From Engraulis encrasicolus (lineage: Eukaryota; Chordata; Actinopteri; Clupeiformes; Engraulidae): a DNA stretch of 64,000 nt. Where the stretch lies: the NCBI RefSeq assembly GCF_034702125.1, contig NC_085862.1, positions 12,029,738 to 12,093,737 on the forward strand, read 5' to 3'. The notes below the pieces were generated by a model. The model was not told the DNA's origin. It was given only the letters and a program-made list of their open reading frames with translations, and did not search any database. The position numbers and the translations under genes were made by a program. Position 1 is the first letter of the stretch; every line of letters begins with the position of its first letter. Positions 21,786 to 33,149 of the stretch are shown here, piece after piece.

Positions 21786-23110
21786 CTCTGCGTTTTGGGG
21801 ATATACTAAATGACATACATGGTATTTTAAGTTGGCTAAGGAACACTGCGTATGATATAATTTTGAAAATCAACATGGCTTCGAGCGGGATTCGAACTCA
21901 CAACCTCCATATCTGTAATACAGTCCCTTTGCGATTGATATTAAATGACATACAATACATGATATTTGAAGTTGGCTAAGGAACACTGCATATGATATAA
22001 TTTTGAAAATCAACATGGCTTTGACTGGGGTTCGAACCCCCAACCTCCATATCTGTAATTCAGCACATTTGCCATGCATGCTAAATGACATACATGGCAT
22101 TTCAAGTTGGCCAAGGAACACTGCATATGATATAATTTTGAAAATCAACATGGCTTTGACTGGGGTTCGAACCCCCAACCTCAATATCTGTAATTCAGCA
22201 CATTTGCCATCCATACTAATTGACATACATGGCATTTTAAGTTGACCAAGGAACACTGCATGTGATATAATTTTGAAAATCAACATGGCTTCGACTGGGG
22301 TTCGAACCCCCAACCTCAATATCTGTAATTCAGCACATTTGCCATCCATACTAATTGACATACATGGCATTTTAAGTCGGCCAAGGAACACTGCATATGA
22401 TATAATTTAGAAAATCAACATGGCTTTGACTGGGGTTCGAACCCCCAACCTCAATATCTGTAATTTAGCACATTTGCCATCCATACTAAATGACATACAT
22501 GGCATTTCAAGTTGGCCAAGGAACACTGCATATGATATAATTTTGAAAATCAACATGGCTTTGACTGGGGTTCGAACCCCCAACCTCAATATCTGTAATT
22601 CAGCACATTTGCCATCCATTCTAAATGACATACATGACATTTTAAGTTGGCCAAGTAACCACAGAGATACACCAGCGGCGATCTGAGCGAGTCGAGCGAC
22701 GGAAGTAATTGACTTTGTATTGAGTCGAGAGACAAAAGCGATTCTGGAGACTAGAGCGATTTGCGCGACGATTTGAAGTTGAAATCTTTTCAACTTTTTA
22801 TGACGCGGTTTGGCGACAAGCCGCGACAGCCAATGACTGTATAGAGGTCAGTGACCACAGCCAATGGGAATGCTTGAATGCTTTGCCTTCTGCCTGTACG
22901 GACATACTCTAGTCTCCTCAGTCTCTCGTATCGCTTGCTGCTACACTCTGTCGCTTGAATCGCGTCGCCGCTGGTGTATCTCTGCGGTAACACTGCATAT
23001 GATATAATTTAGAAAATCAACATGGCTTTGGATGGGGTTTGAACCCTCCACCTCCATATCTCTAATGCAGCAGCATACATTACCACTAAGCCAAGCAGCT
23101 AGCTGCCATG
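21786..23110 (-). repeat. 135-bp tandem array of tRNA-SINE-like units
   Basis: The landmark CAACATGGCT starts at 21871, 22011, 22146, 22281, 22416, 22551 and 23018. The spacings are 140, then 135 four times, then 467, which is 135 plus the 332 bp added by a Harbinger MITE and its duplicated TAA. Each unit carries a palindromic B-box, GGGGTTCGAACCCC. The last unit (23018-23100) keeps a fuller minus-strand tRNA-like head with an A-box TGGCTTAGTGGTA (plus 23093-23081) and a B-box GGTTCAAACCC (plus 23045-23035). The array seems to derive from a tRNA-derived SINE. The long repetitive reading frames over it are artefacts. Confidence 0.85.
22659..22987. mobile_element. PIF/Harbinger-type MITE, copy 2
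   Basis: A 329-bp element nearly identical to the one at 15194-15531, with the same termini (one change in the left one, CCACAGAG) and TAA on both sides (22656-22658, 22988-22990). It lacks about 9 bp of a GCGCCGAGCG segment. It sits inside a unit of the 135-bp array, and its removal restores the 135-bp period exactly. Confidence 0.85.
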
Positions 23111-23111
23111 C

Positions 23112-23925
23112 ATAGTCCAGCAAGACTATATTACATTGCATTGCAGAGCTGAACAATAGACTTCTAGAATGGTTGCTCGCACCTGCTCGTTAAGAATAGA
23201 ATCTTGAGACAGTGACAGTTGAAATGGAACCCTTCATTGGCTGCACCTGTTGTGATTGACTGAAAGACAGTTAGTATTGAGCTCTAAACAGGGGAGAAAA
23301 TGAGAATGAGTTTTTTGTCTTTACAACATCGTTGTAAAAAAACTAAAAGGAGTTGGCACGTGTCCTTTTCACAGATCGGAGTCATGCTTGTGATCTCTCA
23401 AACAGTCTTTGAATGAAGTTTATAGGTTAAAGGGTTCAGGCACAAATGGACCTCCGTGTGGGACATGCGCTGATCTCTTGAAAAATGCACTTTTCGAAAG
23501 ACTGGGATTCTCCATAGGCCCAGGCCTGTTTTTTTTACAAACCTGCCATTTAAAAAGTATTGGGAGTTGGGAGATGAAACTTTCACAATTTGGAGACATC
23601 CCATAGAGCTCGCTAACAACGCGTCAACTAAACTTCTAGGTGAAAGTGTTGATGTTTTATGACCGAAAAAGCCTCCTACACTCTAATCTCTAGAGTGGCG
23701 GAACTTTGGTTCATGAAGGTTCCACCATGGTTTTCAATGGGGACCCAGGCTTTCACTAAATCGCCAAAAACGGGAAAACGACAAGAGACACGGAGAAGCC
23801 TATAACTGTACGCGATCTCCAAGCCGAGCCGGTCGTTTTAGTGTTTGAACGGTGTCTCTATCTCGAAAGGCCTAGGAGGAGATCCATTTTCTATTTTTAC
23901 TGCCCCTGCACAAGACCAAGTAAGG
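23112..23925. other. no recognisable gene
   Basis: Unique-looking sequence with a few short frames. No named repeat or exon was seen. Confidence 0.45.
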
Positions 23926-24066
23926 GTTAACGTTCGGCGAGAAGGTCGCTACCGTGGAATAGCAGCACGACAGAGAGAATCTTTAGACCCCGACGCGGAG
24001 CGGAGGGGTCTTGTTCTCTCTGAAGTGCTGCTATTCCACAAAGCGACCGACTCGCCGAAAGTTAAC
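23926..24066. repeat. long imperfect hairpin (foldback element)
   Basis: Two arms of about 60 bp form an inverted repeat: GTTAACGTTCGGCGAG on the left pairs with CTCGCCGAAAGTTAAC on the right, and the pairing continues through GTGGAATAGCAGCAC to a small GC-rich loop near 23994-24003. It is consistent with a snap-back MITE or a transcribed hairpin. Confidence 0.75.
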
Positions 24067-24439
24067 CCGCTTATTATATGGATATGCTTAAATGATTCAC
24101 ACATGGCGGGGACATTTCTTTAGGCCTATTTAATGTGAAGTCTATTATAGTGTTTAATGTCAAAAGATTGTTGCTGCGCAAAACAAAACAGTCCTGTTGT
24201 GGAACACCGCTAACAGCTAGGTAGCCAGGACAACAGGTGTTGTCTATCACAGCAGCAGATTAGAGTCTTGTTGAAAAGTTGCTTTAGCAGTGAAAAGTCT
24301 TGTTGCCATTGACAGCGGTCTGTTATAGACCAACCCGTCCGTTATCGAAAAATAACAGACGTGCGAATGTTGGGGAGCCCCGTTGAAATGAATGGAGCAT
24401 TCGACCGATGACGTCACAACCATATAATAATAATAAATA

Positions 24440-24590
24440 AGAAACAGGACTTAGAGATTACTATAATCGGGCCTTGCTCTGCAAGGGCCATGCTCTGCAT
24501 GGTCCTTGCTCCGCAAGCCCGCTTAATAATAAATTAACAGGACTTAGAGATTACTATAATCGGGCCTTGCTCTGCACGCCCGCTTAACTA
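24440..24590 (+). repeat. tandem duplicated repeat
   Basis: The block ACAGGACTTAGAGATTACTA followed by TAATCGGGCCTTGCTCTGCA occurs at 24447 and again at 24537. The first copy carries extra GCAAGGGCCATGCTCTGC-like repeats. Confidence 0.75.
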
Positions 24591-26880
24591 CAAAAAAATA
24601 CACAGTGCATCCTTCAGCCTAGTTAAGAAAGACACTGTCACCGCGTCTACAGTAATGACAAATCATAAAAACACATATCACTTATGGATAGCAGCACATA
24701 TGGACAACTTTCTATTCGGAAGATCAGGCTTGGACACATCGTATTCTTGCCAAATGGTCTTCAGCAACCCAAAACAAAGACACACAGAGAGACACTAATC
24801 TCTTCAAACAGAGTATGATCATAGTGACCTACAAACTTAGGGAAGAACCACTCAAATTTAACACAGACATGTGTAGTTGTTTTAAGATCAGCTGGCCTCT
24901 GCTCTGCTTGGATCAAATTTGTGGTGGCTTCTTGATGGGTTTTTAGTGTTTTCAAGTAATAGCACAGTCTATCTACCTCAGAGTAAATGGTGTAACAGCT
25001 ATGTAATATCATATGCTAGTGTTGTACTTACACCATGAATTTACTTTTACTGTTACTTTTGACACCTCTGGTAAAGCAGGAGTATGGTGTGTTATTTTGT
25101 TTTAGTAGTATGTGTGTTTACCACAGGTGTACACCAGGTGGCGCTAGTAACACGCGTGGACAAGGCCTTACTCCTGAACCAGCTTCTTAGTATAGAACAG
25201 GGGTACTCAATTAAAAGTCCCAGAGGGCCAGTTTTTCAAAATTCCAACACACACACACGCACTCACACCCACAGCAGATATTTAGTTTCCAGTGACAGGA
25301 TGGGAGAACATTTCTCTCATACAGGGCCTGCATTTTTCTGGAGCACTGTGGGGTGAGGCGCCTGCCTTGCTCTCATTGCCACCCTTCAGTGTTTTTTTTT
25401 TTTTTAAATGACATAAGATTATCTGTTAGTTAGCCCATATTTGCAGACTACATTTCATAAAGATTCATTTCTTATTGAGAAAACCAATAAGCCTGAAGAT
25501 AACACTTTTCAAATAAATGTTGCTTATTATGACTTTGTTTATGCAGCTCTCACATGCATGATGAGAATCAGATGCAAATAATGGACCCAACAAAGAGGAG
25601 GGCACATAGATAGGAGGACACCTCAGGTTTTGCCAACAAGAAAATGGCACATTGATGCAATGTTGATTAATTGCAATAGTCAATAATAAATTGTCAAGTT
25701 CCTCATAACTTTGTTTGTAGTCTTAGGAGGGTCTTAGCATTCCAAACGAACTATTTGGGGACTGTTTAAAAGTGTGAAAAGTTTATCAAGCAATTCGTTT
25801 TTAAGTTAAAACACAGACACGTTAGAGGACTGTGATCTTGGTCGTTGGTAGTCTATTGAACGACCGTACACTGCCTACTGGTGGGATGCCTGTTCCGCAG
25901 GAGACAACACACACAAAAACTAAAAAAATAAAAAAAATATTTTAAAAAAATAAAATAAAGATTAGATTAGATTTAGATAAAAATAAAGATATACCAGATA
26001 TAACCCCCCCCCCCACCCCAAAAAATCACATGCACCACTGTGCTGTGTCTGACTAGAGGTGCACTGAGTAGGTATTTCTATGCTACTCATTGAAATTGTG
26101 CTGCCTGTTGCCAAATTGGATCTAAATAATCAACTAATACTTGTATGACCAAAGTACAGCCAGTTTTCCAGTTAAAATGGTCTATTTCTGGAAATTCAAA
26201 ATGGTGGAGAAGAACCACCTTTTCATGTAGGCCTAGTCCAAGTGGAATTTTCCCATTCATAACGAATTTAATCATTGCGGTAACTATTCGATTTTAGAGT
26301 GAGACTGCATGATTTATTTCAGTAACAGCCCATGTCCATCTCAGTTATCGTCGATAACTTACTCAACATGGGTGTCACTATGGTTTTAGAAAAAAGGCTC
26401 AGCCCCAAGAGCATTGTGAAGAATTCAGGTTATTTTCAACATGGCTGCCAGAGGCAATAAGGATCGGTAGAGACACTACAGGTGAATAGACCAACATTTT
26501 TAATTTGCAGATGTCACCACGAAACTTTACCCGGTGACTTTACCCGAAACTTTACCCGGTTTACCCGTATATATGAGAGAAAAAAGTTATTGCAAGTGTT
26601 CTAAAATGTTAGGTTTAAATATGGTAATTAGACTATCTAATTAAATATGCACACATTTTCAAAATGCAAAAACTCAAATCTGATAAAGCCAGGGTCAAAA
26701 TTCTTTTTTCTTTTATTGTACCGTGATCCAAAAGATATCTTACCTACAAACACCTTCCTATCATTTATGTGTTAACATGGAATATTGTATGCAAATATTA
26801 CCGGCCTATCTAGTGTCATGGTTGCTCTGTCTAAAACAAGCAACCCATATGGTCATCTGTTCTGTCTAAATCTGAGATGG
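24591..26880. other. long stretch without a gene
   Basis: About 2.3 kb. It includes a repeat-like passage at about 25195-25240 (GGGGTACTCAATTAAAAGTC), a short (CA)n near 25248, poly-T at 25390-25405, an A/T low-complexity tract at 25915-25990, a poly-C run near 26006 and a small ACTTTACCCG repeat at 26523-26565. No coding segment with splice sites was recognised. Confidence 0.45.
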
Positions 26881-26881
26881 T

Positions 26882-26990
<109 letters not shown>

Positions 26991-27177
26991 GTGCATGCGT
27001 GCATCCGTGGCTGCGTGCGTGGGTGTGTGTGTGTGACATTAACCAGGCCATTCTGACCTGTAATGTATTGCATAGGACCCTATGATTCTAACCAGTCCCT
27101 ACTGATTATGACATTTGCTTCCATCACTATTTGGACTTGTGATGCTGCCTTCTTGGTGAGATCCAAATAAAAGTACT

Positions 27178-27444
<267 letters not shown>

Positions 27445-27880
27445 TACACGTACGTATCACAAGTTACATCAAATGTCATCCTCACAAAGTCACACAACCC
27501 CATTTTATTATTTGTGCTCTATAAGCACTTTATTTTTATGTGAAGCAAAGCATAATCAACAAATACTAAACATAATTGACACGAAAAGAGCATGGCTTAT
27601 ATGTTTATTCAACTTAACAACATGTCACCTTACTGTCCTTACTGACGAAGGCAACAGCCGAAACGTTTGTCTACACTTCTGCTGCTATGTATATATAAAA
27701 TAAAAAAGAAGAAAAGAACCCGAGTGCGACTCACCACACGGAAGAGCGCGGTGTATGAACTACTACCTTACTGTCCTTAACCAAATCCTTTTTAAGCCTA
27801 ATACATGTCATAGGTTCACAAAACAATTATTTGCTTGAACTTCTATCCTATACAAATCCTTGACTAAGCTATTCATCCTC
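27445..27880. other. 3' flank of the two-exon gene; repeat end
   Basis: Contains the passage CTGACGAAGGCAACAGCC followed by AACGTTTG (about 27640-27668), which I recognise only as a common dispersed fish sequence. A TTTATT at 27604-27609 gives AATAAA on the minus strand about 270 nt beyond the stop codon of the gene at 27881, a candidate polyadenylation signal. Confidence 0.4.
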
Positions 27881-29257
27881 TCAGTGCACTTGGCCAAATG
27901 CGATGTCAATTTCATTTTTAGCAGGTTGAAAATAGTGCAGCCAATTGGTAAACATATCTACCACCCGTCCTCTGATAGTCTCAACACGAACTCGTCTCTC
28001 GTTCTGATTCCCAATATATTTGTCCCTTGCCATCTCATCAACATAAGCCTGCTCGTCATTCATGATCTGTACAATGCGGTTCACACGCGCAACAACATCC
28101 TCCTGTGCTCCTTCAACATCTTCCTGGGCTGGTAACAGCCAATCATTAAGGGCCTGCTTCAGCACTCGACTGTACTCACCATATATCAGTGCATTAGCAT
28201 TGATGTACAGCTCATCTGCGTTAAACTCCACTACCAATACATTCTGAATGGCATCACGGATGTCATTATGAAGGGGAGGCTCAATACCAATAGGCCTAGT
28301 AATTACCCCTGAGTACTCCCTCGTGAAATCCTCCACAGTTCTGTGGTAAAATGAAATGACACCATTGTTGATAACATGCTCTCCCCTATCAGACCTGTTA
28401 CCATCATCCCCAAGAGGGATCCTGAACTCGAAGTTCTGGTTGATCTTATGGATCTTCTCCCGTGTCCTGTCTTCAATCGCTTTCAGTTGCGCCGGATCAG
28501 ACTTAGATCTCAATTGTGCCCCCCCTGGCTGTGGCCTTCCTTTCCCCTTTCCCTTTGGCGGTTCTATGATGTAGTCCTTCAGGCCCGTAACAGCAACACC
28601 TGGCAGACAGCATACAATCAAACATTTTCAGATCAAAAAAATGAAGAGCAGGAAACTGTGGCACTACGTTTTCTTTTTTTTTTAATAGAAAAAAAATAAG
28701 AAAACTGAGTACCATCGGACTAATGATTTCTGGTGGGACTAAACTTGCATTTTTAGTTTTAAACTTTGAAATATGCGTTGAAACTTATGACCCACCTCCG
28801 ATGCTAATTGCTAAAGAGTTGTCTGGTAACAAGGCTACAGCTAACAGAACACCCAGACGTAAAGTGAAAGGAAATATCTTGGGAGTAGAGCCCACATCTG
28901 TTTAACAAATGAGCAGATTACACTATGTCATACGAATGCAGGCACAAAAGTATTCTTTTATTGGGATGGAGGCCACATACTTTCCACATCCATTGCAGCC
29001 TGACCAGCTGATTTCATGGAGGGTAAAGAGGATGACGATGATGAGCTGTCAGATGCATATCCTGACGAAGCCCTCGAGAATTCATGTTTGCTCTTCAGTT
29101 CAAGCCGTCCATTGATGACTTTGAGTTTCTCCTCTGCCAGAGCTTTTTCATCAGCAGCTACAGCCAGAACCCACTCCACAGCCTCTTTCACAGATCCCAC
29201 CACTGGAAGGAGGCCATCGATGAAGCCAACCCACACCTGGTGTTCAGTACTCGCCAT
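27881..29257 (-). CDS. two-exon gene of unknown function (331 aa predicted)
   Basis: Exon 1 is 29257-28981 and exon 2 is 28599-27881 (stop included). Together they give 331 residues. The ATG has G at -3 and G at +4. The donor is GAAA|GTATGT and the acceptor is CTGTCTGCCAG|GTG. The joined frame is continuous (277 + 719 nt). I do not recognise a domain. The N-terminus (from MASTEHQVWVGFIDGLLP) is hydrophobic to amphipathic, then helical and charged (EKALAEEKLKVINGRLELK). It is followed by a run of serines and the start of exon 2 with a basic KGKGKGRPQPGG segment. The remainder is acidic, probably helical, with paired aromatic residues near the end (NWLHYF). There is no signal peptide or clear membrane span. 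A CCAAT box lies upstream (29306-29302, minus). The lack of stops over two spliced exons argues for a real gene or a very recent duplicate. Confidence 0.65.
28600..28980 (-). other. intron of the two-exon gene
   Basis: 381 bp between GTATGT at 28980 and the acceptor ending at 28600. It contains A/T homopolymers and no repeat that I can name. Confidence 0.65.
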
Positions 29258-29597
29258 TGCAAGATGAATTCTCTATCTGGCCATTAAAAGAAGGGAATTT
29301 TATTGGTCATCAGAAAGGAAGGTCAGCAAGGCACTCTTCTCGTTCAAAAAGTATAAAAAAAAGTCTTAATTTTAATATGACTATTTCTAATTTTAAAAAA
29401 TATATAAATATATTCTGTGTAACAACCTGCACATACACTTTTCATACATCATATTTTATTCTTCTTTCCAATTACACTTTGAAGTTGTCTTCATTCCAAT
29501 TTATTGCGGTTTTTTTCCACTTGCCATATTAACTGTAAATCTTTAGTCAGTTAGCATCTTTAGTCGGTTACCAAAATATTGAAATAATATTTTCAGA

Positions 29598-29639
<42 letters not shown>

Positions 29640-30065
29640 CAAATACTAATACAGTAACAATATTAATATTTTGCCTACTGGTATAATGCTATTATTATTA
29701 TTACTACTTACTGTTAGAGTCATGCATAGTCTGCATGTTTCATTACACAGCATTTCAAATCACAATGACCGAACATTTACATTTTTTTTTTTTTTGCTTA
29801 CCAGTGTTCAGATGAAGGAACAATGCAGGTCTCTGCTGTGTCCCAAGTGATAACAGCTTAAAGTAGCCAACGTGTGTAGTGGATTGCCAAACCTGCAGTG
29901 ACACTGCATGATTTAGCATTCCAATGAATGACCACATGCGTGACCTCAGAGACATCAGATATATTGTGTAATGTCTCACTGTCTTTTTCATTCTCATCAT
30001 CTTTTTAATACTTTTAAGAGCAACGTCTAAACACATTTGTATCATTCATGTATAATCAATAGGAA
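29258..30065. other. upstream region of the two-exon gene; (AAT)n
   Basis: Holds an (AAT)n microsatellite at 29599-29639. On the minus strand there is a frame at about 29990-29805 ending at a good donor, AACACTG|GTAAGC (plus 29805-29795). This could be an upstream exon of the same gene or chance. The peptide has no recognisable domain. Confidence 0.4.
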
Positions 30066-30070
30066 ATATA

Positions 30071-30770
30071 CAGTATATCACGAAAGTGAATACACCCCTC
30101 ACAGTTTTGCAGATTTTTGAGTATATCTTTTCATAGGAAAGCATTACAGAAATTTAACTTTGACACAATGATTAGTGACCTTTTAACAACATATTTAACC
30201 GCTTACATTTCTTGTTCACTCAGAAAAAAACAAAATACAGCCATTAATGTTTGAACATGTACTCACAAAAGTGAGTACAACCCAGATTAAAATCCGGTAG
30301 AGAAGGGGCTATGTTGGCTCGAATCGTCTCGAAATGAAACAAAATGAAAAGGGATGGCAAGGGAGGTCATCAGTGTGCGTTTCAGCCTTTCTTTGCATTG
30401 AACTTTTAAATTTTGAGTCTGCATCTGGCTTAAATAGATTAGTGTGAGATTTGAATGCAATCCTATGGAGAATATCACGATCTGCTTCAGTAGTCACAGT
30501 GCATGTTGACATGCATGTTTCTTTTAGGTGTATTTCAGATTGCCAATGTTGACAGCATTCATGCATCCCCAAACAATGTCAGTCCCACTACCATGCTTGG
30601 TTATTGAGAGGATACACCTTTTTTGTAAAACTCACTTGTTTACCACCACACATGCTTGACACCATCGAAAGCAAATTTGTTTATCTAAGTTAGGACTGTC
30701 TTCAGGGTGTTGTATTCGACGATTTATTAAATATTTCTAAATCTCTCTCTGGTCTCTGTAGCAAGCTGAA
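30071..30770 (-). mobile_element. Tc1/mariner element relic
   Basis: The left end CAGTATATCACGAAAGTGAA and the following TACACCCCTCACAGTTTTGC match the terminal repeat of a fish Tc1-like family. The motif GTGAGTACAACC recurs near 30270. The rest is degenerate. 30380-30595 is similar, in opposite orientation, to 38160-38400 (shared GATCGTGATATTCTCC-like sequence). No intact transposase remains. Confidence 0.6.
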
Positions 30771-30779
30771 AGTCATTTA

Positions 30780-30985
30780 CAGTCCCCTCCAAAGGTATTG
30801 GAACAGCAAGCCAAATGCTCATGTTTTTGTTGTCCACCAAAGACATTTGGGTTTGACACCAAAAGATGCATATGAAAAAAGTCCAGAATCTCATCTTTTA
30901 TTTCTTGATGTTTAAATGTAGGTGTGTTACATAATTTCAGCAAAGAGAATTTGGCTTTCCGTTTCAATACTTCTGGAGGGGACTG
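30780..30985. mobile_element. short Tc1-type MITE
   Basis: About 206 bp, starting CAGTCCCCTCCAAAGGTATT and ending AATACTTCTGGAGGGGACTG. The ends form an inverted repeat typical of small Tc1/mariner-derived elements in fish. No coding sequence. Confidence 0.75.
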
Positions 30986-31880
30986 CATACCCGACATGCA
31001 GTGCATTTGGGATATTTAGTTTTTACCCCGACCTCTGCTAATCTGCCACTGCTGCATCCACTGCTGTGTCCACTGCCTGGTCTGCAACTCGTGTTAGCGT
31101 GACATTGAAAAGGTTGGATGGATTTTCACCAAATATTGTTTGCTCATAGGCTACATCAATGGTTTTGGAGTCCAACACTTTCAAAATGGCTGAGATGGAT
31201 GGATGATTTTTTCCGTGACTGTGTGATATCCTTTGAACAGGTGGCTCGATTTGCACTCAAATGTTTGCTAACACTCAAATGGGAGTGCTAACACTCCAAT
31301 GAAGTCAAAAGACAACCCTTTCAAGATGGCAAACTTTCAATGACTCTTGCTTGAGACATAATCAATACTTTAATAACTTGACATGGGGACCAAAACAGGT
31401 TTTGATTTTGCCTAATTATAATGTTTGCTAACAGCAATCTCTGGCGCACCCCCAGGGTGTGCCCGCACCCCAGGTTAAAAACCACTGCAGTAGATAATTT
31501 GACACAATCTGGGCTTTTCCCTCAAAACGGTGCCTGGTGCGGAACGGCAGGTATTGGGCTTAGAACCAGAATGCATCAGACTGGCAAAGAATGCATGGCG
31601 TGCTGCATAGCAAAACTATCACTGCTCCATCAAAAACGAGCCCGTTGTCAAGGTATTGAGTGCATCTGTGTGCTGCTGCATCCATTGACCATCCTTACAA
31701 TACCTGCTTTTCCCATGAGTACACCTACTTTTCAACTCTTTTCTTTTGCATTCAATGTTTTTTATAGGCCTACTTCATGTTTAAGACTTCATGCTTGACA
31801 CTTTTATTTATTTTTTGTCTTGGTAGAAGTTAGGGTTAACATGAGGGTGAGGATTTTAACAAGTCAACAGTCCCACAAAG
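30986..31880. other. no recognisable gene
   Basis: Contains GCTGCATCCACTGCTGTG-type short repeats near 31050 and two CACTCAAATG-like repeats near 31255-31300. No exon was recognised. Confidence 0.45.
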
Positions 31881-31881
31881 A

Positions 31882-31927
<46 letters not shown>

Positions 31928-31953
31928 GCGTGTGCGTGTGCGTGTGCGTGCAC
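31881..31953. repeat. (GT)n(GTGTGC)n microsatellite
   Basis: About 20 GT units followed by five GTGTGC-type units. Confidence 0.95.
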
Positions 31954-32750
31954 GCCTACGTGAGTTCCCCTGCATCCCGCACACCCTGTTCTGGTGCACC
32001 TTTCTGACTTCAAGCCTTCTCTTTGCTGTGCTGTTATGTTCACAGTATTATAATGATCTGTCACCATGAGGTAAAGAGACAAGAGATAAAAAGATGGATT
32101 TTCTTATGCTTGTCTTAATTGTAATGGTAGTATACAGTATGGATTAATATGATAACTATAAATGGCCATTGATCAATGTGTGACTAGATATTTTTATCGT
32201 GTGCCTAACCTTTTCTACTCATAGCCTAGCTTACAATAGCTCATACGTATGTAAATGAGTTTGGTGGTTTCAGTTCTCCATTTCATTTTACACTGTGCAC
32301 ACCTGTTTCTCACGGTGCATAAACCCCTTTCATGTCTATTCATATCATGTTGACCAGTTTCTCTTTCTATCCTCAAACCATATACACTGCCTGAAGCATT
32401 TTAGGTGTCTCCGACCTTTGTGCCGATGTCATGTAACTATACTGTAATGTGAAAACACACAACTGAAAAATTGAGTGACCAAATGCAAGATTTATTGAAA
32501 AACAGGGAAGGGAAGAAAAGGGAAGAACATGGAATGTATAATGTAACTGATGGTGATACCAAAACAAAGTATCAACAGCGCTCTAGAATTATAAAAAAAA
32601 CATTATCAATATGCAAAGGAAAATATAGTAAAGAAACATTTGTTTTCAGAAGAGAAAAACCTGAAAAAAATGCATGCAGATAAGAAAAGTTAGGACTGGG
32701 GCATTGTCTACTTTCCTTATCCGGCTGTAAAGGGTTAAGCCACCGTCCCC
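31954..32750. other. 3' flank of the immunoglobulin unit, no gene
   Basis: AT-rich sequence. A TTTATT at 32488-32493 gives AATAAA on the minus strand about 330 nt beyond the Ig constant-exon stop and may serve as its polyadenylation signal. This is an inference. Confidence 0.35.
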
Positions 32751-32753
32751 ATT

Positions 32754-32844
32754 TAGCTGTAGCGAGCGTTGTCCACTGTAGCCTGTCTAGCTGCAGTGAG
32801 TGTTGTCCACTGTAGCCTGTCTAGCTGCAGTGAGCATTGTCCAC
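32754..32844. repeat. 34-bp tandem repeat overlapping the Ig constant-exon stop
   Basis: Units start at 32754, 32788 and 32822 (TAGCTGYAGYGAGYRTTGTC type). The third is partial and is the real end of the constant exon, so the last 20 or so coding bases and the stop have been copied twice downstream. Confidence 0.85.
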
Positions 32845-33149
32845 AGCCTTGCTCAGAGGCCTGGAGAGGGCAGAGTACTGCAGCTGGCAGCTGTAGGAAC
32901 GGCCAGAGTGCCAGCGTTGCAGCTGCACCGTCAGGACGCTGCTGAGGGAGAAGGTGCCATCAGACTGGCGCTGAGACGGGCCCGTCTGGAAGCCAGTGGC
33001 TGCCACTTCTTTACCATCCTCTGACCAGCTCAGGGTGGCACCATCAGGGTAGAAGCCCTGAGCCAGGCACACCACAGTAGGCCTGTCCCCAGAGGAGAGG
33101 GCCTGGGAGGGGGCCAGCACCACCAGCTCAGGGGGGGATTGGGGACGGG
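32821..33149 (-). CDS. immunoglobulin light-chain constant exon (C1-set)
   Basis: One exon read on the minus strand, starting after TTTGCTTGCAG and ending in TAG. It encodes about 109 residues of an Ig C1-set domain: ELVVLAPS (strand A), then VVCLAQGFYP with the first core cysteine, LSWSEDGKEV with the core tryptophan, DGTFSLSSVLTV (strands D-E), and SYSCQLQY with the second core cysteine. It ends NAHCS, giving the C-terminal cysteine used for the bond to the heavy chain. The splice phase (G|CC) matches the J segment at 33732. The lack of a membrane exon and the C-terminal cysteine favour a light chain over a T-cell receptor chain. The isotype was not assigned. No V segment is visible in the window. 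Fish light-chain loci are often arranged as repeated V-J-C clusters, so V segments may lie outside. Confidence 0.88.

Noticed and set aside
22300..22320. Possible true tRNA gene because of GGGGTTCGAACCCC
   Set aside because: The B-box palindrome recurs in every 135-bp unit and the rest does not fold as a tRNA. It is SINE-derived.
21870..22793. Repetitive minus-strand frames of 128-173 codons
   Set aside because: The 135-bp unit is a multiple of three and simply stays open. The peptide repeat mirrors the DNA repeat.
21786..23110. CRISPR array
   Set aside because: The repeats are contiguous 135-bp units without unique spacers, and the genome is vertebrate.
28909..29287. Plus-strand frames over the two-exon gene
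   Set aside because: They are antisense shadows of exon 1, whose minus-strand frame has matched splice sites.
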